A stretch of DNA of 64,000 nucleotides from JAVBMU01 sp031551755 (GTDB lineage: Bacteria; Actinomycetota; Actinomycetes; Actinomycetales; Cellulomonadaceae), in the NCBI GenBank assembly GCA_031551755.1, contig JAVBNE010000004.1, positions 1 through 64,000 on the forward strand, read 5' to 3'. The notes beneath the pieces were generated by a model, which searched no databases, had not been told where the DNA came from, and worked only from the letters and a program-made list of their open reading frames with translations. The position numbers and the translations under genes are program-made. This document shows, in pieces, positions 35,051-44,600 of this stretch. Each line of letters opens with the position of its first letter. The first letter of the stretch is position 1.

Positions 35051-36421
35051 CTAACGAGCACCCGCGCGGCCGCGTCCCCCGTGAGCCTCCAGGGAACTCA
35101 GTTCGATTTCCTCCGACGCCGAGAATGGCGTGTTCTCGCGCTGAATGCTGACCCGCGAATTTCCTTCGTGGGCGAGTTGTTTGGCGAATTCCGCACGAGC
35201 TTCCCTGAGGCTCATCGGTCCGATTCCGCCCAGGCACCGGACGATCGTCAAGGTGAGACCATCGTCCGTCGTCATGGTCAGCAGTTTGGTGTAGAGGTCA
35301 GCTGTGTCCTCATCCGCCAGCACGTACCCGGGCAGGACGTCGTATCTCGGAGGGATGGCTCGTGCCATGGTGCTGTGGTCGTCGGTAGGCGAACCCCAGA
35401 GCTCGTTGCGGGCACGCCACCACTGCCACCGCCGATCGAGGACGCCCTTGAACGCCACCAGGCGGCCGGTGTCTTTGCGTGACAGCGGCACATGGAGGTC
35501 GGCCCGGCCGGCCCGCACATGCAGGCCGGAGAGTTGTCCACGCTGGAACGTCACACCCGTGATCTGCGCGAATTCGGCGACCAGGTACCGGTGTCGTTGA
35601 CCGATCTCGACGCCGTCGTCGGTGATGGTGAGCACCGCCTCGCGATGGCCGACGTTCCGTAGCGGGATCCACGCGATCAGGGCGGACAGGATCAGCCCCA
35701 ACGGGATCAGCGCGACGACGGACCAGTCGTGGTCACTCAAGAACCGGGCGACGGGGCCCGTCTGGGTCCACAGCGGCAAGCAGCGTAACCACAGGATTGC
35801 GCCCCCCAGGATGACCAGCCCACCGAAGGCCTGGTCCTGGTATTCGATCCGGTCGTAGATCGCCGGCCGGCGCGGATAGGTGACGGCCGAACCGTCGCCC
35901 GCGTCCGCCGTCGGCCGGGGTGTCGACCGCCAGCTGTCCACGGCCGCGACGGCCGTCTGGGCCGCCTCGGGTGTGGGCGGGTGGAGTCGGTAGGAGGCCT
36001 GGCCGGTGTCGACCGTCAGGGTGTTTCCGGGTTCGGTGCGGATACTGACGACGTCGGCGAACGGCACCACGTGGTACCGCTGGCGGTACGCCCAGGACCG
36101 CGCGCCACCCTGACCGTGGGGGAGGGCAAAGGCCAGGTGCTCGCGCCCGATCCGCAGAATCAGGCTCCGGCGGCAGTCCTTGAGGTAGCAGACCCCAGCG
36201 ATGACGGCCAGTGCGCAGAGCACCGAGACGACGGTGTGGAAGATGTACTCCGGGGCGGACACCACCTCGAGCTCGAAGTACTCGGAGATCAGCTTCTCGG
36301 GTGTCGGGGAGTCGCCGGTCCGGGCGGACCAGATTGCGATCGGTACGGTCGCGAGCAGCAGGAGCGCGGCACCCATCAGTGCTCGGTGGGTGGATGGGCG
36401 GTAGTACGTGGCGGTCATCAT
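35051..36421 (-). CDS. membrane protein with PH-like domain, second of a pair
   Basis: A 456-residue protein with hydrophobic segments near residues 13-32, 60-80, 203-220 and 235-255. After the first pair comes SLILRIGREHLAFAL and VVPFADVVSIRTEPG, and after the second pair TITDDGVEIGQRHRYLVAEF, so soluble beta-rich repeats resembling bacterial PH (bPH2) domains follow each helix pair. Function unknown. Its ATG overlaps the stop of the similarly organised upstream protein by four bases, so both are probably co-produced. Confidence 0.55.
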   Translation of the reverse strand: MMTATYYRPSTHRALMGAALLLLATVPIAIWSARTGDSPTPEKLISEYFELEVVSAPEYIFHTVVSVLCALAVIAGVCYLKDCRRSLILRIGREHLAFALPHGQGGARSWAYRQRYHVVPFADVVSIRTEPGNTLTVDTGQASYRLHPPTPEAAQTAVAAVDSWRSTPRPTADAGDGSAVTYPRRPAIYDRIEYQDQAFGGLVILGGAILWLRCLPLWTQTGPVARFLSDHDWSVVALIPLGLILSALIAWIPLRNVGHREAVLTITDDGVEIGQRHRYLVAEFAQITGVTFQRGQLSGLHVRAGRADLHVPLSRKDTGRLVAFKGVLDRRWQWWRARNELWGSPTDDHSTMARAIPPRYDVLPGYVLADEDTADLYTKLLTMTTDDGLTLTIVRCLGGIGPMSLREARAEFAKQLAHEGNSRVSIQRENTPFSASEEIELSSLEAHGGRGRAGAR

Positions 36422-37833
36422 GCTGCTCTCTCGGCGACTCCGGCCGCCGTCAGTCGTGTCTCGAGCCGGCTCAGGGCCGCCCGCTCGGTGGCGGTGAGGT
36501 CTGGGGCGGCCAACCGTCGGTAGGTCGCGCCGTAGCTCTCGAGGCCGGTCTGGGCCGCCGTCAGGAACTGTTCGCAGGAGTCGGCCAGGGGCTCACCCTC
36601 GTCGTCGATGAATCGTGCCAGGACCAGCACCGCCTCGGGAGAGTCGGCGTAGTGCAGGGTCATGAACGGTACATAGACCGATTCGTAGCCGGGGTCCAGC
36701 GACTCCCAGGAGGCGCAGTAGCGAGCATCGGGGTCGGCCGGTTTCCCCGGCCGCCGTTTCGTGGGGGTGGCGGCCCGCCGGTCCGCGGGCGGCAGCCCGA
36801 GCAGGTCGGTCAGGATGCTCGCCAACCGGAGCACGGTCCCGTCGCTGTCGCGCGGGGTGAAGGGCAGGGTGAGCAGGCCTTGCCGGTGCCGGATGAGCAG
36901 TCGCCTTCTCGCCGCGGTGCCCTTGTTCGCGCCCCGGCCCGTGTCGTCGATCGTGACCGACCGGATGTCGCGCAGGGCGATGACGGCGCAGTGATGGGTC
37001 CGCAGGATCTCGACCGTCGACGCATCCAGCCGCGCGACGCCCGGGCAGTCGTGCAGCCGAGGAATCCGCTGCCCCCACACCACTGCGGCGACCAGGCCGC
37101 CGACGACAAAGAGCGCGATCGTCCACGGGTAGTCGTAGACGACGGTGTGCAGGGGGCCGTTATAGGCGAAGAACCCCAGCCGGATCCAGATGGCATAAGT
37201 GACGGTCCAGACGATTACCGCGGCGCATCGGCGTTGGTACCGCAAGGGCATCGGCTTGCCCGCCAGTTTGGGGTGCTCGTCGCGCGTGTGCTTCGCCGGA
37301 GTCGCGGTGGTCATCGCGGTCAGGAGGGCCTGGGCGGCGCCGTCGTCGGCGGGCAACGGAAGGTGGTGCACTCCGCCGTCGGTGGTTGTCACGGTGGCGG
37401 CTCGCCTCGGGCCACCCGGGTCCAGGGTGGGGTCTGCCTGGGCGGTCGCCACCTGGGAGTACTCAAGAGTGCGGTAGCGAGGGAGGAGGCCGGTGGTGGA
37501 GAGCGGTCCAGGCTGCAGGAATGTCACCCAGGTCGCGCCGTAGTGGACCCTGAGCACCCGGGGGTGACCGAGAAGGTAGCCGCCGGCCGATGCGGCGGCG
37601 GTCCAGGCCAACCCGATCCCGATGGTGGCCAGCATCCGCCAGGCGGATTCACCCTCCTGGCCCCTCGCGACGGTCAACCAGTCGTCGACGGAGACGGGCG
37701 CACCAGCGACGAAGAACCCCCGGACGAGCGGGATGAGCGCGAGTGGGCAGAGCAGCGCGCCACCCACGATCCGGGGTGCGCGTGGCAGCTGGAGGACTGC
37801 GCCGGGGGCGCTCGTCGCCGGCGCCGGACGCAT
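36418..37833 (-). CDS. membrane protein with PH-like domain, first of a pair
   Basis: A 471-residue protein with the same plan as its downstream neighbour: hydrophobic pair near residues 22-40 and 65-88, a beta-rich section (YRTLEYSQVATAQADP), a second pair near 200-250, and another beta-rich section (VEILRTHHCAVIALRDIRSVTI). I place the start at ATG 37833, where TACGAT lies 6 nt upstream on the minus strand; ATG 37860 is in frame and adds nine residues. No function is known to me. A 4-bp overlap links it to the next gene. Confidence 0.55.
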   Translation of the reverse strand: MRPAPATSAPGAVLQLPRAPRIVGGALLCPLALIPLVRGFFVAGAPVSVDDWLTVARGQEGESAWRMLATIGIGLAWTAAASAGGYLLGHPRVLRVHYGATWVTFLQPGPLSTTGLLPRYRTLEYSQVATAQADPTLDPGGPRRAATVTTTDGGVHHLPLPADDGAAQALLTAMTTATPAKHTRDEHPKLAGKPMPLRYQRRCAAVIVWTVTYAIWIRLGFFAYNGPLHTVVYDYPWTIALFVVGGLVAAVVWGQRIPRLHDCPGVARLDASTVEILRTHHCAVIALRDIRSVTIDDTGRGANKGTAARRRLLIRHRQGLLTLPFTPRDSDGTVLRLASILTDLLGLPPADRRAATPTKRRPGKPADPDARYCASWESLDPGYESVYVPFMTLHYADSPEAVLVLARFIDDEGEPLADSCEQFLTAAQTGLESYGATYRRLAAPDLTATERAALSRLETRLTAAGVAERAA

Positions 37834-37957
37834 GCCGTCATCGTACGGCGGGGAAGGCATACGTCCGGCCGCTTGTTAGACCGGCATCTGGTCGCGAGTC
37901 CTGACGGCGCTTCGTCGCAACAGGCACGGCCGGCGTCGCACTGGGTTGGGCATGCGC

Positions 37958-38584
37958 TCACCTGCGGGGCTGCGCCCTCGGTAGATAGGCACGGTTCAGC
38001 GGGTCGAGCGCCGCGATACCAACGACGATGGCGCAAGCGCCCCCGGTCAGGGCCAGCTGCTGCCCCGTTGCGCTGGGCGCCATCACCAGACCGAAGAGAC
38101 TCCATTGCGAGGCGTCTGGGCTGCTCAGCACCCCGGCGCCGAAGAGACCGACCACCGGAACCCAGGCGTAGGAGGCTCCTGCGAGCGAGGCGGTGAGCAG
38201 CGCTAGGGAGGTGAAGACGAAGAGGTTGCGCAGCGAGGGGCCGAGGGTGGCAGGCGTCGAAAGAGCTTCACCCCCTACCAGGATTGCGATTGAAACGATG
38301 AGGACCACGCTATGAGACAGCGCCCGGGCCGTGATCGTGCGCCAGCCTTGGGCAATCACCGGAGTGCCGGGCGCCACATGCGAAACCGCACAGGCGACCG
38401 ACAGCAGTAGCGGGACGATCGCCATGACGGGTAGGGGAGCAGCCAGACCCAGGGGACCAATTGTTGAAATGATCCCGTTCCGCCAGAGTGCAGTCGTGCT
38501 GACGGCAACGGCAATTGGCGGCAGCGCATAGTGAATACCCGGCACGGAAAGAATGATTCGCCCGAGGTGGGGCTCAGGGGACAT
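37958..38584 (-). CDS. polytopic membrane protein, ABC exporter partner
   Basis: A 208-residue protein with about six hydrophobic helices and little soluble sequence. It starts 9 nt after the stop of the permease gene, itself overlapping the ATPase gene, so it is the last gene of a three-gene export operon. I recognise no family. It may be a second permease subunit. No ribosome site is visible at ATG 38584. Confidence 0.55.
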   Translation of the reverse strand: MSPEPHLGRIILSVPGIHYALPPIAVAVSTTALWRNGIISTIGPLGLAAPLPVMAIVPLLLSVACAVSHVAPGTPVIAQGWRTITARALSHSVVLIVSIAILVGGEALSTPATLGPSLRNLFVFTSLALLTASLAGASYAWVPVVGLFGAGVLSSPDASQWSLFGLVMAPSATGQQLALTGGACAIVVGIAALDPLNRAYLPRAQPRR

Positions 38585-38593
38585 TATCGTTCG

Positions 38594-39871
38594 TCATTCA
38601 AATGGGTACGTGCAGGTGCGGAACTGCCGGATGAGCTCGGTGCCCTCGGCTGGAGAGAGCATATCGCCAAGATATCCGTGCTGCTCCAGTAGTGAGGGAT
38701 CGACGAGACCCACCCAGGTAGCAGTCAGGGCATCAAGATCCTTCCAGTACTGCTCGCCCGGAGGTGCCTCCTGATTGAGTTGAGGGCAATGCACCGGCTG
38801 AACCAGGTCCATCGCGGTCTCCCACAGTTCGGGTCGTTGGCCGGTCAGTGCTTCGGGGGTGACGTAGAAGGCGCCCGTTGTCGCGTCCCCGGTCCAGTGT
38901 TGCTGATCAGCCTCCGCCACTCTGGTCGGAACAAGCTCGGTGTAGCCCTGATCGTGAGCGGCCTCGAAAAGCGCCATGAGATTATCCGCGTAGTAGCCGA
39001 TGACCCGCTCGTGCTGGGGGTAGTAGCAGAACGGCACGGTCGCCAGCGCCCCGCAGTCCTCCTGTGAAACACCGCGATTGGCTTCAAGGCGCGAACCGGG
39101 GGCCACAGCGAGCGATACAACTGCGCAAACGGCCATCGTCGCGCCGAAAGTCGACCGCGCGCCCAAGCGCCGAAATGATTGGGAACCGCGGTGTCGGACG
39201 CATCCAATCGCCAGGACGGCGCAGGCCAGCGCCAGGAACTGGAACAAAAGCCACGGAACGCTGTAGAGGGACCCGGTCCGGGGAGTCGTCGCCGCGCCTG
39301 CATCAAGCAGGCCTATCGACGAGCCAGGTTCACTCAGCAGATACACCGCCGCCAGTGCAGCCAGAGCTGCACCAATTCCGCCAAGAATGACAGGAGCGAA
39401 CCTTCCCACCAGAGATCCGATCGCCACGAAGAGCATTACCATGGTGATCTGGGAGAGGATCGCGGCGAAGGCTCCCCAATCGACGAGTGCCGGTCGCGAT
39501 ATCAGGAGGGCCGTCCCAACGATGAGTAGTTGCAGTATGCCGAGTACGAGGGCGTAGGTGACCCCGACCGCAAGGTCGAAAGTGCGCCGAGGACTAAGTG
39601 CAAGGCCTCGCACGCCGACTGCCAGCCGTGAGGTATCGACGGCGACAAAGCCCGCCACCAAGGGGCCAGTCAGGACAAATGCGATGGGAAGCCAGTCGAT
39701 GGTCCAGATGAGATCGCCACGCCAGGGCGCCCCCCGGGTGAGCATGACCGCAACATTGGCCGCCACCACGGTCGCTGCGCAGAACCACACCCAGCTATAG
39801 GTGAGTACATAGCGGAAAGCCGAGTTCAGGAAAAGCGGTCTCGGGAGCGCTTGTCGGTTGTCGATTGTCAT
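38594..39871 (-). CDS. ABC-2-type permease with large ectodomain
   Basis: A 425-residue protein with six hydrophobic helices over about residues 20-265 and a non-membrane C-terminal domain of about 155 residues. The last helix (FGATMAVCAVVSLAV) should put this domain outside the cell. It contains CGALATVPFCYYPQHERVIG and later HCPQL and CTYPF, giving four Cys that could form disulfides. It probably forms an exporter with the ATPase upstream, whose stop it overlaps by four bases. The C-terminal domain resembles domains I have seen on actinomycete exporters, but I cannot name it firmly. Confidence 0.65.
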   Translation of the reverse strand: MTIDNRQALPRPLFLNSAFRYVLTYSWVWFCAATVVAANVAVMLTRGAPWRGDLIWTIDWLPIAFVLTGPLVAGFVAVDTSRLAVGVRGLALSPRRTFDLAVGVTYALVLGILQLLIVGTALLISRPALVDWGAFAAILSQITMVMLFVAIGSLVGRFAPVILGGIGAALAALAAVYLLSEPGSSIGLLDAGAATTPRTGSLYSVPWLLFQFLALACAVLAIGCVRHRGSQSFRRLGARSTFGATMAVCAVVSLAVAPGSRLEANRGVSQEDCGALATVPFCYYPQHERVIGYYADNLMALFEAAHDQGYTELVPTRVAEADQQHWTGDATTGAFYVTPEALTGQRPELWETAMDLVQPVHCPQLNQEAPPGEQYWKDLDALTATWVGLVDPSLLEQHGYLGDMLSPAEGTELIRQFRTCTYPFE

Positions 39872-40575
39872 CGTTGGGAAGCCAGTTCTTTCACGATGCC
39901 GAGAAAACCGGTCTCAACTGCCTCTGAGGTGACCGCGCTATCGCCGCACAGCTCACCGATCTCGCCTTCGAAGAGCGCTCGGCCGGCGTCGAGGACAATG
40001 ACGTGTTCGGCGATTGATGCCACATCCTCCGCAAGGTGGGTCGACATCAGGACCACCGCGTGTTCTCCCAGTTGGCTGATGAGCTCACGAACCTCGTGGC
40101 GTTGGATCGGATCGAGGCCAACAGTCGGTTCGTCGAGAACGAGCACTTTCGCGGTACCCAATAGAGCCTGCGCAAGGCCGAGGCGACGCACCATGCCGCC
40201 GGAGAGCGTGCCGATTCGAGACTGAGCACGGTCGGCGAGCCCAACTGCCTCGAGAGCCCGAGCCACATCGGTGGCATTGATCTTAAGCTGTCGCGTTGAC
40301 CGACACCACGCAACGTAGGTGAGATAGTCGACCACGGTCGGTCGCGGTGGACCGACAAAGCTCTGCGGTAGGAAGCCAACTGGGCCGACGCGCGCCGGTA
40401 GGACGACCTGTCCAGATTTCGGTCGGCGTATGCCAACGATGAGCTGCATCATTGTCGTCTTGCCTGCACCGTTCGCGCCAAGCAGCGCAGTGACGCCCTG
40501 CGGTATGGTTGCGTCGATGGGCCCGAGTTTGAAGTCCCGATAGGATTGACTGAGATTCTCGAGAATTACATTCAT
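39868..40575 (-). CDS. ABC transporter ATP-binding protein
   Basis: A 235-residue nucleotide-binding subunit. Walker A is LLGANGAGKTTMMQL (about residues 31-45), the Q-loop VGFLPQS, the signature LSGGMVRRLGLAQ (about 135-147), Walker B KVLVLDEPTVGLD and the His switch MSTHL. It looks like exporters for lipids, bacteriocin-like peptides or drugs; the substrate is unknown. No strong ribosome site precedes ATG 40575. First gene of the three-gene operon, which looks less GC-biased than its surroundings. Confidence 0.9.
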   Translation of the reverse strand: MNVILENLSQSYRDFKLGPIDATIPQGVTALLGANGAGKTTMMQLIVGIRRPKSGQVVLPARVGPVGFLPQSFVGPPRPTVVDYLTYVAWCRSTRQLKINATDVARALEAVGLADRAQSRIGTLSGGMVRRLGLAQALLGTAKVLVLDEPTVGLDPIQRHEVRELISQLGEHAVVLMSTHLAEDVASIAEHVIVLDAGRALFEGEIGELCGDSAVTSEAVETGFLGIVKELASQR

Positions 40576-40919
40576 GAGTCGTGGCGGTTTCCGTTAGTAG
40601 CTGTCAGCCTGACTGAAGGCGTTGCTGCTACATTTGTCCGTTCGCCACGGCTGCCGCTGCGAGGGCTCTCGCCATACGTTGAGCTCCGTTCGAGCCACTT
40701 CGTTGTGTCGGATTCTGCTCGACGTCACGCTATAGGCGAATAGTCGGGCCGTCAAGTGTGCCATCGCGACGTCGTCAGGCTGCGGTGTGTCGTGCGGTTC
40801 GGCCACCGCCATGGGTCCATCGGTGGCCGCCCCGGCAGCCCTTCCAGGCCCGGACGGGCTCGCCAATGCTCCGACCGGCCGGGTACCGTGAGCCGCATCT
40901 TCACAACGCAAGGGAACCG
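40576..40919. promoter_or_regulatory. divergent region, ABC exporter and purL
   Basis: This 344-bp gap holds no gene. TAGCGT on the minus strand at 40727-40732 is a possible -10 for the exporter operon and would give a leader of about 140 nt. TACCGT at 40884-40889 is a possible -10 for purL. A dyad GTCAG-C-CTGAC at 40603-40613 lies just before the ATPase start codon. None of these is proven. Confidence 0.4.
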
Positions 40920-43271
40920 ATGACAGCCCAGTCCTCCGCCACGCCCGCACGCTCCGCCACCGACACCGTCGAGCGCGCCGCCGCGACTCCCGACGAGGTC
41001 CAGCCGTTCGCCGAGCTGGGCCTCAAGCCGGATGAATACCAGCGCATTCGCGACATCCTGGGTCGCCGACCGACCGCCGCCGAGCTGGCGATGTACTCAG
41101 TGATGTGGTCCGAGCACTGTTCCTATAAGTCGTCCAAGGTGCATCTGGCGCGGTTCGGTGAGCAGACCACCGACGAGATGCGCGCCAACCTTCTGGTCGG
41201 CATCGGGCAGAACGCGGGCGTCGTGGACATCGGCGACGGCTGGGCGGTGACGTTCAAGGTCGAGTCCCACAACCACCCGTCCTATGTGGAGCCCTATCAG
41301 GGAGCGGCCACCGGGGTCGGTGGCATCGTCCGGGACATCATCTCGATGGGCGCGCGGCCGGTCGCCGTGATGGACCAGCTGCGATTCGGCGCAGTCGACC
41401 ATCCCGACACCGCCCGCGTCGTGCACGGCGTGGTCGCCGGCGTCGGCGGTTACGGCAACAGCCTGGGCCTGCCGAATATCGGCGGGGAACTGGTTTTCGA
41501 CCCGTGCTACCAGGGCAATCCCCTGGTCAACGCCCTCTGCCTGGGGGTGCTGCGACATGAGGACATCCACCTGGCCAACGCGACCGGCATCGGCAACAAG
41601 GTCGTGCTCTTCGGGGCGCGTACCGGCGGTGACGGCATCGGCGGTGCCTCGATCCTCGCGAGCGAGACCTTCGAGGGCGGCGTGCCCACGAAGCGTCCGA
41701 GTGTGCAGGTCGGTGACCCCTTCATGGAGAAGGTGCTCATCGAATGCTGCCTGGAGCTGTTCTCCGCACGCGTGGTCGAGGGGATCCAGGACCTGGGGGC
41801 CGCCGGCATTTCCTGCGCGACCAGCGAGCTGGCCTCGAACGGTGAGGGCGGCATGCACGTGTGGTTGGACGACGTCCTGCTCCGGGACCCGACGCTGACC
41901 GCGGGCGAGATCCTGATGTCGGAGTCGCAGGAACGCATGATGGCCGTGGTCGCCCCGGAGAAGCTGGCCGACTTCCTGGCGATCACCGCGAAATGGGATG
42001 TCGAGACGGCAGTCATCGGCGAGGTCAACGACTCCGGCCGGCTGACGATCGACCACCACGGTGAACGCATCGTCGACGTCGACCCACGTTCGGTCGCCCA
42101 TGAGGGTCCCACCTACCACCGCCCCTATGCACGCCCCGCCTGGCAGGACGCCCTCAACGCTGACACGACCGCTGTCGCCGGGTTGGCCCGGCCGGCTGCC
42201 GCCGAGGAGCTGCGAGCGACGGCCCTGCGCCTGCTGGGCTCACCGAACCTGGCCGCGAAGGGTTGGGTCACCGATCAGTACGACCGCTTCGTGCAGGGCA
42301 ACACCGCGCTGTCCCAGCCGGACGACGCCGGGGTGGTGCGGGTGGATGAGTCCACCGGTCTCGGTGTCGCACTGGCCACCGACGCCAATGGCCGCTACGC
42401 CAAACTCGACCCGCGTACGGGCGCGAAGCTGGCACTCGCCGAGGCCTACCGCAACGTGGCCGCCTCCGGCGCGCGGCCGTTGGCCGTGACCGACTGCCTG
42501 AACTTCGGCTCACCGGAGGATCCGGATGCCATGTGGCAGCTGGTCGAGGCGATCGAAGGCCTCGCCGACGGCTGCGCCGAGCTGGGCATCCCGGTGACGG
42601 GTGGGAACGTCTCGCTCTACAACGGCACGGGAGAGCCCGGCCGGATCGATTCCTCGATTCACCCGACGCCGGTCGTGGGTGTCCTCGGGGTACTGGACGA
42701 CGTGGCCCATACGACGCCGTCGGGTTGGCGAGAGCCGGGCCACGCCATCTACCTGCTGGGCGCCACCCGGTCCGAGCTGGACGGGTCCGCCTGGGCGGAC
42801 GTCGTGCATGGGCATCTGGGCGGGGTGCCGCCACGGGTCGACCTGGTCGCCGAGCGGAACCTTGCCGCGGTGCTGGTGAATGCGAGCCGGGACGGCGTGG
42901 TGGTCGCGGCCCATGATCTCTCCGAAGGCGGCCTCGCCCAGGGACTGCTGGAGGCGTGCCTGCGATTCGGAACCGGCGCCGTCGTCTCGATCGACGCACT
43001 GGCCGAACGCGATGGACTGACGCCGTTCGAGGTGCTCTTCGCGGAATCGACCGCACGGGCGCTGGTGGCTGTGCCGCGGGATTCGCAGGTGCAGTTGGTC
43101 GATGCATGCGTGGCCCGGGGGGTGCCTTGTCAGCTTCTGGGGGAGACCGGCACGCCGCCGGCGGAGGCCGTGGAATACGGCGAGGTTCTCGAGGTCGCAG
43201 GCCTCTTCACGATTCCTTTGGCCGAGGCTGGGCAGGTTTTCGGGGGCACCCTGCCGGCAGTCTTCAGCTGA
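40920..43271 (+). CDS. purL: FGAM synthase subunit PurL
   Basis: The large ATP-dependent subunit of FGAM synthase, 783 residues, of the small PurL type that works with PurS and PurQ. Features: WSEHCSYKSSK with the catalytic His, FKVESHNHPSYVEPYQGAATGVGG, VTDCLNFGSPEDP and ATP-site GGNVSLYNGTG. It lacks the glutaminase domain of the long PurL type, which agrees with separate purS and purQ. ATG 40920 has AGGGAA 5 nt upstream. The next gene starts inside its stop (TGATG). Confidence 0.96.
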   Translation: MTAQSSATPARSATDTVERAAATPDEVQPFAELGLKPDEYQRIRDILGRRPTAAELAMYSVMWSEHCSYKSSKVHLARFGEQTTDEMRANLLVGIGQNAGVVDIGDGWAVTFKVESHNHPSYVEPYQGAATGVGGIVRDIISMGARPVAVMDQLRFGAVDHPDTARVVHGVVAGVGGYGNSLGLPNIGGELVFDPCYQGNPLVNALCLGVLRHEDIHLANATGIGNKVVLFGARTGGDGIGGASILASETFEGGVPTKRPSVQVGDPFMEKVLIECCLELFSARVVEGIQDLGAAGISCATSELASNGEGGMHVWLDDVLLRDPTLTAGEILMSESQERMMAVVAPEKLADFLAITAKWDVETAVIGEVNDSGRLTIDHHGERIVDVDPRSVAHEGPTYHRPYARPAWQDALNADTTAVAGLARPAAAEELRATALRLLGSPNLAAKGWVTDQYDRFVQGNTALSQPDDAGVVRVDESTGLGVALATDANGRYAKLDPRTGAKLALAEAYRNVAASGARPLAVTDCLNFGSPEDPDAMWQLVEAIEGLADGCAELGIPVTGGNVSLYNGTGEPGRIDSSIHPTPVVGVLGVLDDVAHTTPSGWREPGHAIYLLGATRSELDGSAWADVVHGHLGGVPPRVDLVAERNLAAVLVNASRDGVVVAAHDLSEGGLAQGLLEACLRFGTGAVVSIDALAERDGLTPFEVLFAESTARALVAVPRDSQVQLVDACVARGVPCQLLGETGTPPAEAVEYGEVLEVAGLFTIPLAEAGQVFGGTLPAVFS

Positions 43272-44368
43272 TGAGCCAGGCGGGGGTCGCGCCGAGCTCC
43301 CCCGACCTCCCCGACCATGATCGATTGGCTTCCGCTCGGCGTGCCTTGCGGGGTCGCCATGGCGCGGCCCACCGGATTGTCACCGTGTCGCTGGGGGTCG
43401 CGGTCGCCGGTGTGGCGCTGGCGACGATCATGCGGGCGATTCCGTACGACGCCTATACGCCGGCCGCGCAGTTCGTGAGTTTCACACCCTGGATAGCTGC
43501 TGGTGCCTTGGTGGTGCTCGGCCTGACCGCTGTCGCCGGTCGATGGCGATTGACGATCATGGCAGCTGTCTGTGTGCTGACCCATGTCATCTGGATTGCT
43601 CCGTTCTTCATCCCGGGTGATACGCCGGGCAGTCGGTTGTCACCGACGAACTCTGTCCGGGTGATGAGCGTCAACGCTCTGTATGGGCAGGCCGACGCCG
43701 AGCAGATCGTCCGGGTCGTGCGGGAGCAGAAGGTTGACGTGCTCGTCGTACTGGAACTGACTGACGCGCTGCGGGAACGCTTGGATGCCGCGGGTCTGAA
43801 CACGGTGCTGTCATACCACCTGGACGCCCGGGTCGCTGCGGGAGCAGCCGGGTCGGGTTTGTGGGCCGACCGTGAACTGACTGAACCGATGGGCGACGGT
43901 CCGGCTCAGGTGGCGGAGCCGTTGTCCCCGAACAGCTCCAGCCTGGCCATGCCGTCGGCCGTCATTCAGGTGGGTGGGGTCGCCATGCGTGTGACGGCGG
44001 CGCATCCGCTGCCGCCCACACCGGGTGAGGAGGCGATCTGGCATCAGGAGTTGACTCAGTTGGGCCAGCGGATGGCGCGGGACCCGATGCCGCAAATCGT
44101 CGCGGGAGACTTCAATGCCACCTACGACCATGCGACTTTCCGGCGGCTACTCGGCGGCAGGTTCCAGGATGCGACGCGGACCGCAGGCCGAGGCCTGAAG
44201 CTGTCTTGGTCGCCCATGAATGTGGGACCAGGGTTCCCATTAGTCGACATCGACCACATCGTCACCGAAGGCGGGGCCGCGATCGCGGACGTCGCCTCGC
44301 TCCCCATCTCGGGCAGTGACCACCGGGCGATCGTCGCGACGATCTGCCCTGAAGGCGGACGCGATTAG
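43271..44368 (+). CDS. membrane-anchored EEP-family hydrolase
   Basis: A 365-residue protein with three hydrophobic helices (about 35-58, 69-88 and 93-110) and a C-terminal endonuclease/exonuclease/phosphatase domain. The metal and catalytic motifs are VMSVNALYGQ, LVVLELTD, IVAGDFNATYDH and GSDHRAIV. The fold acts on phosphodiesters or phospholipids; topology suggests the domain is outside the cell. Starts by TGATG overlap with purL, but that probably reflects position, not function. Confidence 0.82.
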   Translation: MSQAGVAPSSPDLPDHDRLASARRALRGRHGAAHRIVTVSLGVAVAGVALATIMRAIPYDAYTPAAQFVSFTPWIAAGALVVLGLTAVAGRWRLTIMAAVCVLTHVIWIAPFFIPGDTPGSRLSPTNSVRVMSVNALYGQADAEQIVRVVREQKVDVLVVLELTDALRERLDAAGLNTVLSYHLDARVAAGAAGSGLWADRELTEPMGDGPAQVAEPLSPNSSSLAMPSAVIQVGGVAMRVTAAHPLPPTPGEEAIWHQELTQLGQRMARDPMPQIVAGDFNATYDHATFRRLLGGRFQDATRTAGRGLKLSWSPMNVGPGFPLVDIDHIVTEGGAAIADVASLPISGSDHRAIVATICPEGGRD

Positions 44369-44600
44369 GCAGATCGAGCCCTCCGTGACCGAATCGGTAT
44401 AGCTTCTCCGTCGGAAACGGGATATCAGTCATTTAGTCGCGCTATGAAGGTCCAAAACGCTGCTAGCCTTACGTTCTCGCTACCGGTCTAATACAGGTAC
44501 ATACGCGCCTGTCTGGGGGCTGGGCCACTGTCGCGAGCACTGTTGAGTATTCGGTTCGAAGCCGCCGGCGACGCCGCGCGGCCAGCGAGGTGGTCTTTTT
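44369..44600 (+). promoter_or_regulatory. leader and promoter region of the first secreted protein
   Basis: This gap contains GGTCCAAAACGC-TGCTAG at 44449-44465, then CTTACGTTCTCGC. A closely similar block (GGTACAAAACGGGCTGCTG) precedes the paralog at 50048. The distance from this block to the ATG is about 135 nt, so a long 5' leader is likely. A TATC-rich stretch at 44421-44440 lies upstream. Confidence 0.5.

Noticed and set aside
36211..38196. 661-codon plus-strand open frame
   Set aside because: It is antisense to the two PH-like membrane proteins, whose overlap, membrane helices and start signals support the minus strand.
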